A DNA stretch of 64,000 nt from Diplonema japonicum. Its lineage: Eukaryota > Euglenozoa > Diplonemea > Diplonemida > Diplonemidae. Below are positions 1 through 9,092 of the stretch, piece by piece. The position numbers and the translations under genes were made by a program. Position 1 is the stretch's first letter; each line of letters begins with the position of its first letter. The stretch covers positions 248,001 through 312,000 of the forward strand of contig OZ025728.1 of NCBI GenBank assembly GCA_964019335.1, given 5' to 3'. The notes beneath the pieces are model-generated. The model saw only the letters and a program-made list of their open reading frames with translations. It made no database searches and had not been told where the DNA came from.

Positions 1-125
1 AGTCCTTGTGAGACCGCCTTAAGAGGTAAAAGGGAAATCCCTGATTGGGACGTCCACACTTGGAAAGGACCCCTGCGGAGTCTAGAAAGGAAAAGAAGGA
101 AACGAGAGCGGGCTTTCATCGTTTC

Positions 126-127
<2 letters not shown>
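1..127. repeat. Partial unit of satellite-like repeat R1
   Basis: This stretch nearly repeats the right-hand part of the tandem unit at 3649-3776, including the segment that begins AGTCCTTGTGAGACCGCC and ends GGGCTTTCATCGTTTCG. It is cut by the window edge, so its full length is unknown. No coding capacity is visible. It shows that the R1 sequence flanks the retrotransposon at 320-2870 on both sides. Confidence 0.8.
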
Positions 128-156
<29 letters not shown>

Positions 157-319
157 TCCTAAACCACCCTCGGAATAGGTTCTTTTTTTTTTTTTTTTTT
201 TAAAAACCTAGAACCCATATCAAACAATCTTTTTCATTTTCTTTCTTTTAAACTTTTAAACTAGGAAGATTAAAAATTTTAAAATAGAAAGAAAAATAAG
301 AAAAAGAAACTAAAAAAAA

Positions 320-2870
320 AAAAACTCAAAGTGCAGGACAAACCCCCTCATGGAGGGCCGCCCTTGGGTGGGTTGGGGGGGTTATCTATTTATACTCCCC
401 TTCTGGAGCATTGCTTTCGTTCCAATCGAGGCCCTGAGCGTCTTGCGGAGTCGTGTGATGCGGTCTCGCTTGTAAGCGGCTTTCAGTTCCATCAGCTTGT
501 CGTGCGTGGAGTGGGTGGCGAAGATGGGCCTCCTGGCGAAACCCATAGCCGTCTTCCCACCTATTGCGATGAGGGACTTCACTCTCTTCTGTTCATCCGC
601 TGGGAAGGGGCGTGGCTTCTTCCGTGCCCTGCATGCCGCGTTCAGCTTTCTTATCAGTGCTTTGATCTTGCGAGCCCTTTCTTCCTGCAGACCTCCCAAT
701 AACTTGCCTGTCGTCCATTCGAAGTCGATGGCCAATTCCACCGCTGACACTTCAGAGCTGGTGTCCTCCTTCACCCATCCCGTAGCTGTGACAACCACTG
801 CAGCAGCGGGTTCAAGAATTCTGCGACGATTCCTCCCACTCCTTCGAGCTCCCCCGCCGTTGGCACGAGGCATCTCCTTCCCTCCACATCGCGTACCCAC
901 GGCAGCGGCTGTGTGCTAGCGTTGTCTATTTGCATGAGCTCCACATCCCGTTTCCCGACCACCACAGCCATGTATCGCTGCAGCTTCTCCAGGTGTGCGA
1001 AGACATGCCCCCTCGGCAGTATCGCGTGCAGCTCCAGACATAGGGGCCATCCTGATCTGTTGCGCAACGGCTCCATTCCGTCTAGTGCCAGTTCCTCTTG
1101 TGCACAGGCGCACTCATACAGCTGATGGCGGAGTAAGGTCACCGTGTCCGGGTGTGGAGACTTGCACAGGTCGCATCTGAATCCTTGCGTGTGCGATACC
1201 TCCGTCGTTGGTGCCTGGCCCATGTTCTCCTCGTCGTCACCGTTGTCGTCACCTTCAGGCGCCAGTGGGACGCTCTTTCGGTTCGCATTTGCGTGCGGGT
1301 TTAGGTAGGGAACCCCTCCTGCGATCACTCGTCTCAGGCTGTAGGACATGAGCGGGTCCTTGGCCGTCCTCCATAATCGGTTCGTCTTGGGGTCCGCCCC
1401 CGGCTCTATACCGCTTATCGTGCTCCTCTCGACCGCCAGCCTTCCTCACCACCTCTCTAAAGATGTGTCCGCGTTCGGCCCAAGATGTTGCAACCTAGTA
1501 GCTGCGCCCAACTCCATCCTATGGGAAGCCACCGGCAGACCAGGTTGCCAACCGGCCCCATCGGGATGGAACCCGCGTCATACCCCGCAGCGATCTGTAT
1601 GCATCTCTGCCGTAGCCGACTGTCATCGAGTGCTCCGGATACTACCTTCAGGGAGTGGTACATTGCGTAGGAAAGGGGGTCATTGGTGTGCCCCTTCAGC
1701 AGGACTGTGTTTACCGCGGTGGGCAACCGTCCACGGTGATGAGGGCCCCACAGGTTACAAGTGATCTTCGTCGTTAGCTTCTTGAGTGCCTCATCACATG
1801 GAGGGGAGAACGGCCCACTGTATAGGCAAGATGGCAGGACCGTCGTGCTGACCAAGTGTGCTTTGGTTTCGAAAGCAATCCTTGTGCCCCCCAGTCGGTC
1901 CAGCGAGCCAAGCGCCCCCGTGGTCGGTTTGTTCCACGTCGTTCCTGTCCTGCGTGTGTTGATCTTCACCCCCAGTCCGCAGAGGTCTGTCACCGTCTTG
2001 TAGGGTACCGCGACCTCCAAGCCTTTCCTCATCTCCGTTCGGTTTCCTATGACTTTCGACTTGAAATCTTCAGCAGTGCCGAAACCAACAGTCTTCTCCT
2101 TGTTGATTTCCATCCCCGTCAGGTCGCAGAACTCCAATGTCCCATTGACCGCAGCTTGTAGGAGCCACGCAGCTTTGCCAGCAGGTATGCGTCGTCAGCG
2201 TAGGCTAGCACTTCGGCGTCTGGCGCGACTTGCTCGACTGCCCGCACCATGATGGACAACAGGACATTAACGACGATGACTGACAGCGGGCATCCTTGGA
2301 GAATTCCGTTCGTTGTCTCAAATGTTTCTCCCACTCCTATGGGGTACTTGAACCTCCTTGTGATTTGGGTGTACATCCCTTGGAGTGCTCTCCCTATGGA
2401 TTGGTCCATCCCCAGGGCGTCCATGAGGTCGAGAGACAGCCGTTGTGGCACTAGATCGAAGCATTTCCGAAAGTCTGGGGCTAGTCCTTCCAGCGGTTCT
2501 CCTTCCACCAGAGCAAGTTCCAGCTTGGTACATAACTCCATGAGGGCAGTTGTCGTACTGTGTTTGGGTCGAAACCCGTGCTGTCTCGGCGTGATCCAAC
2601 GTTCTTGCCAGTCAAGGACACCCTTCAGCCTCGTACACGCCCACAAGCGGTAGATGGTGCTGGTCACTGTGATGGGACGATGATTCAGTGGTGCTGACCC
2701 CTCACCCTTTGGAATCAGGGACACCAGGGCTGTCGTGATCTGTCTCGGCCACTGGCCTGTTTCCTCGATCAGGTTGAAGAGGTCTGCGAAAGCCTTCAAG
2801 ATGCTCGTTAGACGCTTCAGTTCACTCATCCGCCAACCGTCCACGCCACATGCTCCTTTCTCCGGCTTCT
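320..2870 (-). mobile_element. Decayed, 5'-truncated non-LTR retrotransposon (LINE A)
   Basis: On the minus strand the segment reads from an RT fingers region through a palm with the YADD box to a C-terminal Cys/His finger and a basic tail. It is broken by several frameshifts. The 5' end stops abruptly at an A-run near 2871-2885, so the N-terminal protein is missing. The 3' end is marked by CTTTGAGTTTTTT motifs near 310-330 rather than a poly(A) tail. A second copy of the 3' ~510 bp sits at 35517-36034 with the same 3' boundary, which fixes that end. It is homologous in its finger region to the elements at 7311-8100 and 51656-53938. Confidence 0.85.
382..2848 (-). pseudogene. Reverse transcriptase polyprotein remnant of LINE A
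   Basis: Three or four open segments in different frames make up one RT protein. 2119-2844 holds the fingers and palm: GVDGW-like start, HGFRPKHSTTTAL, the NGILQGCPLS segment and the catalytic YADD. 1457-2137 holds the post-palm/thumb region. 771-1349 holds a CDLC-x(8)-TLLRHQLYEC zinc-finger-like motif followed by RSGWPLCLELH. 382-780 is a basic C-terminal tail. An RT with a C-terminal C2HC-type finger is usual in Ingi/L1-like clades. Frame changes near 2120, 1350-1460 and 780 show that it is not functional. An N-terminal OTU domain, present in the related element at 51656-53938, is absent because of 5' truncation (inference). Confidence 0.8.
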
Positions 2871-3084
2871 TCCTGGGAAAAAAAAAAAAAAACTAAAAAT
2901 AAAACACAATTTAAAACTAAAATTAAAATTAAAAATAAAAATAAGCTCGATGACTTAAAGGAAGCCGGTTGGGGCACCCTGTGAATAAAATAAAATTAAA
3001 AATAAAAATAAATAAAAATAAAAGTAAAAATAGAGAGGGAGAAGAGAGGCAGACAATCAATGCTTTCTTCTCTTTCTTTTTATT

Positions 3085-3117
<33 letters not shown>

Positions 3118-3165
3118 CCCTCCCTAAAAAGAATTTTTTTCTTCGCAGAGTTTCGAAAAAAAATA
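2871..3165. other. AT-rich spacer with a short repeat-A fragment
   Basis: AT-rich sequence with long A and T runs and no coding potential. Positions about 2944-2985 contain a diverged copy of the left edge of repeat A (GATGACTTAAAGGAAGCCGG), so it is probably another truncated repeat boundary. Confidence 0.6.
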
Positions 3166-3462
3166 TATGAGTTAAAGGAGGCCGGTGTGGCGCCCTGCAC
3201 AAGAACTGTCTACTTGATTACAGGGGGCGCGCCGCGGCAGAGTTGTAGCTTCTTCTGCGTTCCGCGTCGTGTCCTTAATGCGTGCGGTGTACAGCTCAAC
3301 CCCAGCCGGTGCGTCCCGGGTAACCAAGATTCTGCGCTCGTGTAGTTTGCTGCCTGTTCTTCCACTCGGGCGCTACCGGTGATGACCGACGAGGAGGTCA
3401 ACAGCGAACAACACATCTGATGTTTTTCTTATATTTTCATGTTATCCCCACCACCTGAAAAA
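3166..3462. repeat. Dispersed repeat A (full copy 1)
   Basis: About 270 bp, strongly similar to 25606-25925. Shared blocks include TTGATTACAGGGGGCGC, CTTCTTCTGCGTTCCGCGTC and CATGTTATCCCCACCACC. The right half recurs at 16678-16812 and a left-half block recurs inverted at 15197-15250. On the minus strand both full copies keep a short frame ending in the same residues (RRGTQKKLQL-x-RGAPPVIK), so this may be the coding 3' end of an element. Which element owns it is not clear. Confidence 0.75.
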
Positions 3463-3464
3463 AC

Positions 3465-4290
3465 CGGAAAACACCGTTCAAAATTCACGCTACTCATACT
3501 CAGCAATTGTTCTGTCAGGCCCCCCCTCCCTTTTTTGGAAGAGCTGAACCCCTTTTTTTAATTATTTTCGATAACTGAGCAAAGAAGCTTATTGAAGAGA
3601 GAGAAAGACAACTATGTTTTAGCTGGTACAGGGGAAAGCTGAAGGAAACAGTCCTTGTGAGACCGCCTTAAGAGGTAAAAGGGAAATCCCTGATTGGGAC
3701 GGCCACACTTGGGAAAGGACCCCTGCGGAGTCTAGAAAGGAAAAGAAGGAAACGAGAGCGGGCTTTCATCGTTTCGTTTTTTTTTTTTTTTTTTTTGTTC
3801 CTTTTTTTCTTCGCAGAGTTTCGAAAAAAAACCGGAAAACACCGTTCAAAATTCACACTACTCAGCAATTGTTCTCCCTTTTTTGGAAGAACTGAACCCC
3901 TTTTTTTAATTATTTTCGATAACTGAGCAAAGAAGCTTATTGAAGAGAGAGAAAGACAACTATGTTTTAGCTGGTACAGGGGCAACTGAAATGATTTTAA
4001 GTTAGAATAGAGAAGCGAAGAAAGCTGGTACAGGGGCAAGCTGAAGGAAACAGTCCTTGTGAGACCGCCTTAAGAGGTAAAAGGGAAATCCCTAATTGGG
4101 ACGTCCGGCTTTCATCGTTTCGCTCTTTTTTTTCTTCGCAGAGTTTCGAAAAAAAACCGGAAAACACCGTTCAAAATTCACGCTACTCATACTCAGCAAT
4201 TGTTCTGTCAGGCCCCCCCTCCCTTTTTTGGAAGAGCTGAACCCCTTTTTTTAATTATTTTCGATAACTGAGCTAAGAAGAGAGAGAGGG
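3465..4290. repeat. Tandem array of satellite-like repeat R1
   Basis: Three head-to-tail units start with GGAAAACACCGTTCAAAATTC at about 3465, 3835 and 4157, giving periods near 370 and 322 bp. The second unit carries an extra 54 bp (see 3969-4039) and lacks part of its right side. The third is truncated. Each unit contains a conserved TTGGAAGAGCTGAACCCC block and an AATTATTTTCGATAACTGAG block. I looked for a spliced-leader or 5S-like core and did not find one, so the function is unknown. Confidence 0.8.
3969..4039 (-). mobile_element. Intron-derived insertion with 17-bp direct repeats
   Basis: Within R1 unit 2, a 37-bp insert (3986-4022) is flanked by the identical 17-mer AGCTGGTACAGGGGCAA at 3969-3985 and 4023-4039. 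R1 unit 1 has a single uninterrupted version of the site. Read on the minus strand, 34 bases of the insert match the genuine intron at 60652-60695 with one mismatch. They include the branch-like CTAACTTAAAATCATTTCAG end, and the insert ends exactly at the AG. The GTATG donor part is missing. This looks like an introner-type or reverse-spliced insertion with target-site duplication (inference). Confidence 0.65.
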
Positions 4291-4727
4291 GCAAATATGT
4301 TAACGGTCTTTGTCAGGCCGCCCTGGAAAAAGTTTGATAAATTTCGGTGGGTTTAGTTTCGATCTAATCTTGCGACTCCTCCAAGTGCTGATCTCTTCAG
4401 GCAAGTAGACCCTTCATTGGCTCCCACTAGCGTCCCAGCAGGTATGGAGAGTGGACAAGGCTATGGTAGAGCCAGGTCCTTAGTGGCTCCTGCGGGAGGG
4501 GGGGAAATAAAAAAATTTCGAACTGCCAAAAAAAAGTGTTGACATTTCTTTCCGGGACGAGCTCATATGTACTTATAAAAATATCGCGCATATTCGACGA
4601 TATTGATCAAGCGACTGGCACCGCTTTATTCCCACTTGCAATATCATTTCAGCTGCCTTTTTTTGCTCAAATATCAAATAAAAAAACTTCCGCCAAAAAA
4701 AGTGTTGACATTTTTTTCCGGGCGAGC
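4291..4727. other. Spacer with a GC-richer island and a short direct repeat
   Basis: No gene is visible. 4305-4500 is a higher-complexity island of unknown role. A ~37-bp block (AAAAAAAGTGTTGACATTT, then a T-run and CCGGG-CGAGCTCAT) occurs at about 4528-4566 and again at 4695-4731. The segment 4564-4625 (CATATGTACTTATAAAA through GATCAAGCGACTGGCACC) has a diverged copy at 10665-10733, immediately beside the duplicated ankyrin block. Confidence 0.55.
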
Positions 4728-7013
4728 TCATTTAGCGGGTTGAAACAAAACATTCACTCTTGTATCCACGGTTCTCTCTGGGACTAAGAGGAAAGAACAC
4801 CTCATGTGTCGATGCTTCTTGGCGTAGTCAATCGCTGTGTAGCCATGCCTGTCCCGCAAGGCCACATCAGCTCCCTTCTCGACCAAGAGGGAAACACAGT
4901 CCTCGTCTCCATAACAAGAGGCGTAGTGAAGTGCGGTGTTGCCATCATTGTTCTGTAAGTTAACATTAGCTCCCTTCTCGACCAAGTAGAAAACACACTC
5001 CTTGTGTCCACCCATTGCGGCGTAGTAAAGTGCGGTGTTGCCATCACTGTCCTGCAGGTCTACATCAGCTCCCTTCTCGTCCTTGTGTTCACCCATTGCG
5101 GTGTTGCCATCACTGTTCTGAACGTTAATTGTAGCTCCCTTCTCGACCAAGATGGAAGCACAGTCCTTGTGTCCACCCTTTGCGGCAATGTGAAGTGCGG
5201 TCTTGCCATCACTGCCATTCAACTTAACATCAGCTCCCCTCTCGACCAAGAGGGAAACACACCCCTTGTGTCCACCCATTGCGGCGTAGTAAAGTGCGCT
5301 TCTACCATCACTGTTCGTCAGATTAACCTCAGCCTTCTCGACCAAGATGGAAGCACACTCTGTGTCACCACCTATTGCGGCAATGTGAAGTGCGGTGTTG
5401 CCAACACTGTTCTGCACGTTAACATCAGCTCCCTTCTCGACTAAGAAAGAAGCACTCCCCTCGTCCCTATCAATGGCCAGGTGCGGTGCACTCCCCTCGT
5501 CCCCATCAATGGCCAGGTGCGGTGCAGTGCTCCTCGTGTAAGCTCCTTGCTTTACCAAGTAGTCCTTGATTCTTGAATAAGCATCCTCGTGAAGTGCGGT
5601 GTTCTGCACGTTAACCACACCTCCCTCGACTAAGAACTCCTTTGGTAAGCCTACTCCAAGATCCAAGTACGATGCAACAGCATACTCAGCATACCTCTCA
5701 GCATACCTCGCACTTTCCTTTACCAAGTAGTCCATGATTCTTGAATAAGCAGCCTCGTGAAGTGCGGTGTTGCCATCATTGTTCTGCAAGTTAACATCAG
5801 TTCCCTTCTCGACCAAGAGGGAAACACACGCCCCGTGTCCCTTCGAAATGGCTATGTGAAGTGCGGTGTTGTCATCCTTGTTCTGCAAGCTAAGACTGGC
5901 TTTGTTCTCAACCAAGTGGGGAACACACTTTAATTCTCCAGTAAGAACGGCGATGTGAAGTGCGGTGTTGCCATCCTCGTTCTGCAAGCTAACATCTGTT
6001 CCCATCTCGACCAGGTAGAGGGATGCACACTCCTCGTATCTATTCAAAACGGCTATGTGAAGTGCGGTGTTGCCATTATTGTTCTGTAAGTTAACAACGG
6101 CTTTGTGCTTGACCAACTGGGGAAGACATTTTAGTGCTCCATTCCAAACGGCTATGTGAAGTGCGGTGTTGCCTTCCTTGTTCTGCAAGCTAACAACGGC
6201 TTTGTTCTTGACCAAGTGGGGAACAAACTTTAATGCTCCCTTCCAAACGGCTATGTGAAGTGCGGTGTTGCCATCACTGTTCTGCAAGCTAACAACGGCT
6301 TTGTTCTTGACCAACTGGGGAACACACTTTAATGCTCCATTCCAAACGGCTATGTGAAGTGCGGTGTTGCCTTCCTTGTTCTGCAAGCTAACATCAGTTC
6401 CCTTCTCGATTAAGAAGGATGCACACTCCTCGTAGCTCTTCGAAAGGGCTATGTGAAGTGCGGTGTTGCCATCTTTGTTCTGCAAGTTAGCAACGTCTTT
6501 GTTCTTGACCAACTGGGGAACACACTTTAATGCTCCGTTCCAAACGGCTATGTGAAGTGCGGTGTTGTCATCCTTGTTCTGCAAGTTAACATCAGTTCCC
6601 TTCTCGACCAAGAGGGATGCACACTCCTCGCGGCTCCTCCTAACGGCAATGTGAAGTGCGGTGTTGCCATCATTGTCCTGCAAGTTAACATCAGCTCCCT
6701 TCTCGACCAATAGAGAAACACACCCCTCGCATTCAGTGGACCTGTGAAGTTCTATCTCACCATCAATGTACTGCAAGTTAGCTTGTCTGCAAAAACACAC
6801 GAAGGGTTCAGGGATTATTTCAATACAACGTGCAATATGCAAAAGGGGTGAATGGCTTGGTGCTTTGCACGGCTCACAACGAGTAGGCCTTTGGTCATCT
6901 GCATCACTCTCGGCTACCGATAGAGCGTTGTTGGCTATTGGAGCGTTGTAGGGCTCGAACTTCTTTTCGTTGCGCACCGATACAAGAAAATCCACAGCTT
7001 CGCAGCCCTTCAT
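4728..7013 (-). CDS. Ankyrin-repeat protein
   Basis: Complete 761-residue frame from ATG to stop. From about residue 95 onward it is built of some 18-20 ankyrin repeats of 33 residues with the core NxDGNTALHIA and a following LVEKGADVNLQ. Several are very similar to each other, so the array has expanded recently. Two units are partly eroded around residues 430-520. A non-repeat N-terminus of ~95 residues is Cys-rich. No other catalytic domain or signal peptide is seen, so it is presumably a cytosolic protein-interaction scaffold. Residues encoded by 4785-6215 are duplicated almost perfectly at 9227-10657. The last residues (LVPERTVDTRVNVLFQPAK) differ between copies. Binding partner unknown. 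Confidence 0.85.
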   Translation of the reverse strand: MKGCEAVDFLVSVRNEKKFEPYNAPIANNALSVAESDADDQRPTRCEPCKAPSHSPLLHIARCIEIIPEPFVCFCRQANLQYIDGEIELHRSTECEGCVSLLVEKGADVNLQDNDGNTALHIAVRRSREECASLLVEKGTDVNLQNKDDNTALHIAVWNGALKCVPQLVKNKDVANLQNKDGNTALHIALSKSYEECASFLIEKGTDVSLQNKEGNTALHIAVWNGALKCVPQLVKNKAVVSLQNSDGNTALHIAVWKGALKFVPHLVKNKAVVSLQNKEGNTALHIAVWNGALKCLPQLVKHKAVVNLQNNNGNTALHIAVLNRYEECASLYLVEMGTDVSLQNEDGNTALHIAVLTGELKCVPHLVENKASLSLQNKDDNTALHIAISKGHGACVSLLVEKGTDVNLQNNDGNTALHEAAYSRIMDYLVKESARYAERYAEYAVASYLDLGVGLPKEFLVEGGVVNVQNTALHEDAYSRIKDYLVKQGAYTRSTAPHLAIDGDEGSAPHLAIDRDEGSASFLVEKGADVNVQNSVGNTALHIAAIGGDTECASILVEKAEVNLTNSDGRSALYYAAMGGHKGCVSLLVERGADVKLNGSDGKTALHIAAKGGHKDCASILVEKGATINVQNSDGNTAMGEHKDEKGADVDLQDSDGNTALYYAAMGGHKECVFYLVEKGANVNLQNNDGNTALHYASCYGDEDCVSLLVEKGADVALRDRHGYTAIDYAKKHRHMRCSFLLVPERTVDTRVNVLFQPAK
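4785..6215. repeat. Source block of a 1.43-kb segmental duplication
   Basis: This block matches 9227-10657 at a constant offset of 4442 bases. The only differences I found are near the right edge (the base aligned to 10591 and a change near 10641). It covers the 3' two-thirds of the ankyrin gene, without its start. Confidence 0.9.
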
Positions 7014-7310
7014 CTTTCACCTGGTGATTGTAGAGAGTCAGATAATGAAAAAAAAAGAAAAGAGAGAACTAGCGACAACTTTAAAAAAAGAAGAAAAGGA
7101 TATGTTCAAACTTTAAATAAAACGTGTAAAACGTGCTTCTTCGTGATCCTTTTTTTTTTTTTTTTTTAAATTCCACTTCCTTTTCGACTTGCTAAGGCCG
7201 CACCCACTAGGTGGGTTGGAAGTGTCTCGAGACGCTCACCCGGTTGCCCGAGTACTCATGACCATACTGGTGTTCTCTACCCACAAGCTTTGCTGGATGT
7301 TTGGCATTTT
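7014..7310. other. Spacer upstream of the ankyrin gene
   Basis: AT-rich leader region with T-runs at about 7151-7167. The stretch 7190-7300 is of normal complexity but has no convincing frame and no tRNA-like fold. It probably contains the trans-splice region of the ankyrin gene. Confidence 0.4.
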
Positions 7311-8100
7311 TTTTTTTTTTTTTTTTTTTTTTTTCACTCTTTCAATTCGCTCAGCTGCCTTGATCGGCTTTGCTACGTCGGCGGGTTAGTCGGTTGCTGT
7401 GGTGGGTTTGGGGGGTAGGTTTTCGGTCTCTTCAAGGAATAGGATCGCTTTTCGGGGGTCTTTCCCAAGGATGTGTTTTAGCGTCAGGGTGTCGAAGTGT
7501 TTAGCCCTGGCCGCTTTGGTAGCAGGGCATTTCAGGAGGAGGTGTTCGAGCGTTCTCTCTGTTGCGGGTCCGCATCTTTCGCAAATGCGTTGCTTGAAGT
7601 CTTTCTTCAACAGCTCGTGATGCCCGGACTTCAGCTGGTTGATCATCACCTCTTCTTTTCTGCTGAGCCCTTCCATCCTTTTGGGTGCTTCTGTCCCTCT
7701 CCAGGTGTGCAAATCCGTGCCCCCTCGGCAAGATCCCGTGCAGTTCCAGGCAGAGAGGCCAGCCCGACCTGTCGCGTAGCGGTTCCAACCCGTCCCTCGC
7801 CAGCTCTTCCAGCGCAAGTGGGCATTCGTACAGCTGGTGCCGTAGCAGCGTCACTGTGTTCTGGTGTACTGCTGTGCATACGTCGCATCTATAATTCTGA
7901 GGAAGCATTGTCTCTCCGGGTGGTCTCCCGTCCTCTCTTTTCAAGTCATCATTGTCCGGTTCCTCTTCCTCACTTGCCGGGTCGAGCGGAACGGTTTTCG
8001 GTCCCGCACTGGCGTGTGGGCTTATGTAGGGGACTGCTCCTGCTATGATCCTCCTGATCTGGTAGGCTACCACCGGATCCCTCTCCTCCTCCAGAATAAT
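7311..8100 (-). mobile_element. 5'-truncated non-LTR retrotransposon (LINE B)
   Basis: On the minus strand two overlapping frames (7501-8073 and 7386-7817) encode the C-terminal region of a non-LTR RT protein. It has a QIRRIIAGAVPYISPHAS segment, then CDVC-x(8)-TLLRHQLYEC, then RSGWPLCLELHGILPRGH, and finally an RT zinc-binding motif (CERCGPATERTLEHLLLKC). The end at 7335 runs into a ~25-base A tail on the sense strand (T-run 7310-7334), the usual mark of target-primed insertion. The 5' end at ~8100 also borders an A-run. It is related to LINE A (same finger and RSGWPLCLELH block) but clearly a different family. Only the 3' ~750 bp is present, with a frameshift near 7700. Confidence 0.8.
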
Positions 8101-8267
8101 GTAAAAAAAAAAAAAAAGGAAAAAAAAAGTTTTTTTGAAGCAAGCCCACTGAGAATAGCCATTCGGGACTACTCCCTTTTAAAGAAAAAGAACAAGAAAA
8201 GAACTGTGAGTATTTAGTGGAGCGTCCCCCCCTCTCCCCTTTTCTTTCATAGAAAGAAAGCTTTTAA

Positions 8268-9092
8268 TTAAACTTTCTTCCCTCCCCCCTTCTTTTTCCC
8301 TTCCTCTGATTTTTTAGGATTCGTGTGCAGGTAGTGGCAAACCTTCCCATGGCGGCAGAAACCACCTGCGTAGTGCTCGCATATCGTTTTTTTCTTGTCG
8401 CTTTTTTTCACCCGCTCGCCTCTTTGCTCGCTTGCACCGTGGGCGAAGATACAGGCCCTCCCGTGTGGACAATGTCTATTTTTACTGAACTCCTCACACA
8501 GCTGCATTTTGTACCAGTTTTGCTTCTCAGAAGGAAGCTCGTCAACGCTGTGCGCGTAATGACAAGCGCCGCCATATTCACAATGTTCATTAGGACACAT
8601 TGCGGTTTTGAACCGACTGCGAACGTCAGCAGGGAGTTCATCACGGGAATGCGCGAAGAGGCATTTCTTCCCCCTGACACACTTCCTGTTAAAGAAATCA
8701 AAGCACAGCTTCGACTGCTTCACACCCGCGGTCTCGTCGGCGATTTTGACCGGTTTTTCAACAACAACACACGGGGCCTTTACAACCTGTTTCACAGTGG
8801 GCGGCTTCCCACCAGCCGAAGCTGCAGCGACGTAATTGAATTTCTTCAAAGGCGATGAAGGTGGTGACACAGGTTTAGATGTTATAGACGCTAACGAGGC
8901 AAGAGATGGGAGGTCAAACAAACTAAGCCCGGGAATCGATCCGGCATCAGGACGCTTTATCACAGAACTTGTTGTAGAGGATGGCCCACTACTGCTGCCG
9001 TTCAAGGGGCTGCCGTGGCTTGAGTCAGATAGGAGATTTGAGGTGTCGGCGTAGATGTCTCTGCTGTTGCCCAAGCTGAAGACTTTGAACAT
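8268..9092 (-). CDS. CCCH zinc-finger protein (four fingers)
   Basis: 274 residues from the ATG at 9092. The C-terminal half has four CCCH fingers in series with spacings CX7CX5CX3H, CX4CX5CX3H, CX8CX5CX3H and CX7CX5CX3H, ending in a Lys/Gly-rich tail. The N-terminal half is Ser/Pro-rich and disordered. Tandem CCCH proteins usually bind mRNA and regulate its stability or translation, which is how euglenozoans control most genes; that role is inferred. An upstream in-frame ATG at 9167 lies inside a 75-bp piece copied from the gene at 18257-25471, so I prefer 9092. The upstream leader has apparently been replaced by the chimeric duplication at 9149-10657, so normal expression is doubtful. Confidence 0.75.
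   Translation of the reverse strand: MFKVFSLGNSRDIYADTSNLLSDSSHGSPLNGSSSGPSSTTSSVIKRPDAGSIPGLSLFDLPSLASLASITSKPVSPPSSPLKKFNYVAAASAGGKPPTVKQVVKAPCVVVEKPVKIADETAGVKQSKLCFDFFNRKCVRGKKCLFAHSRDELPADVRSRFKTAMCPNEHCEYGGACHYAHSVDELPSEKQNWYKMQLCEEFSKNRHCPHGRACIFAHGASEQRGERVKKSDKKKTICEHYAGGFCRHGKVCHYLHTNPKKSEEGKKKGGGKKV

Noticed and set aside
3465-4290. R1 array as spliced-leader or 5S RNA genes
   Set aside because: No spliced-leader-like exon with donor, Sm-type site or 5S internal box could be identified in the unit on either strand.
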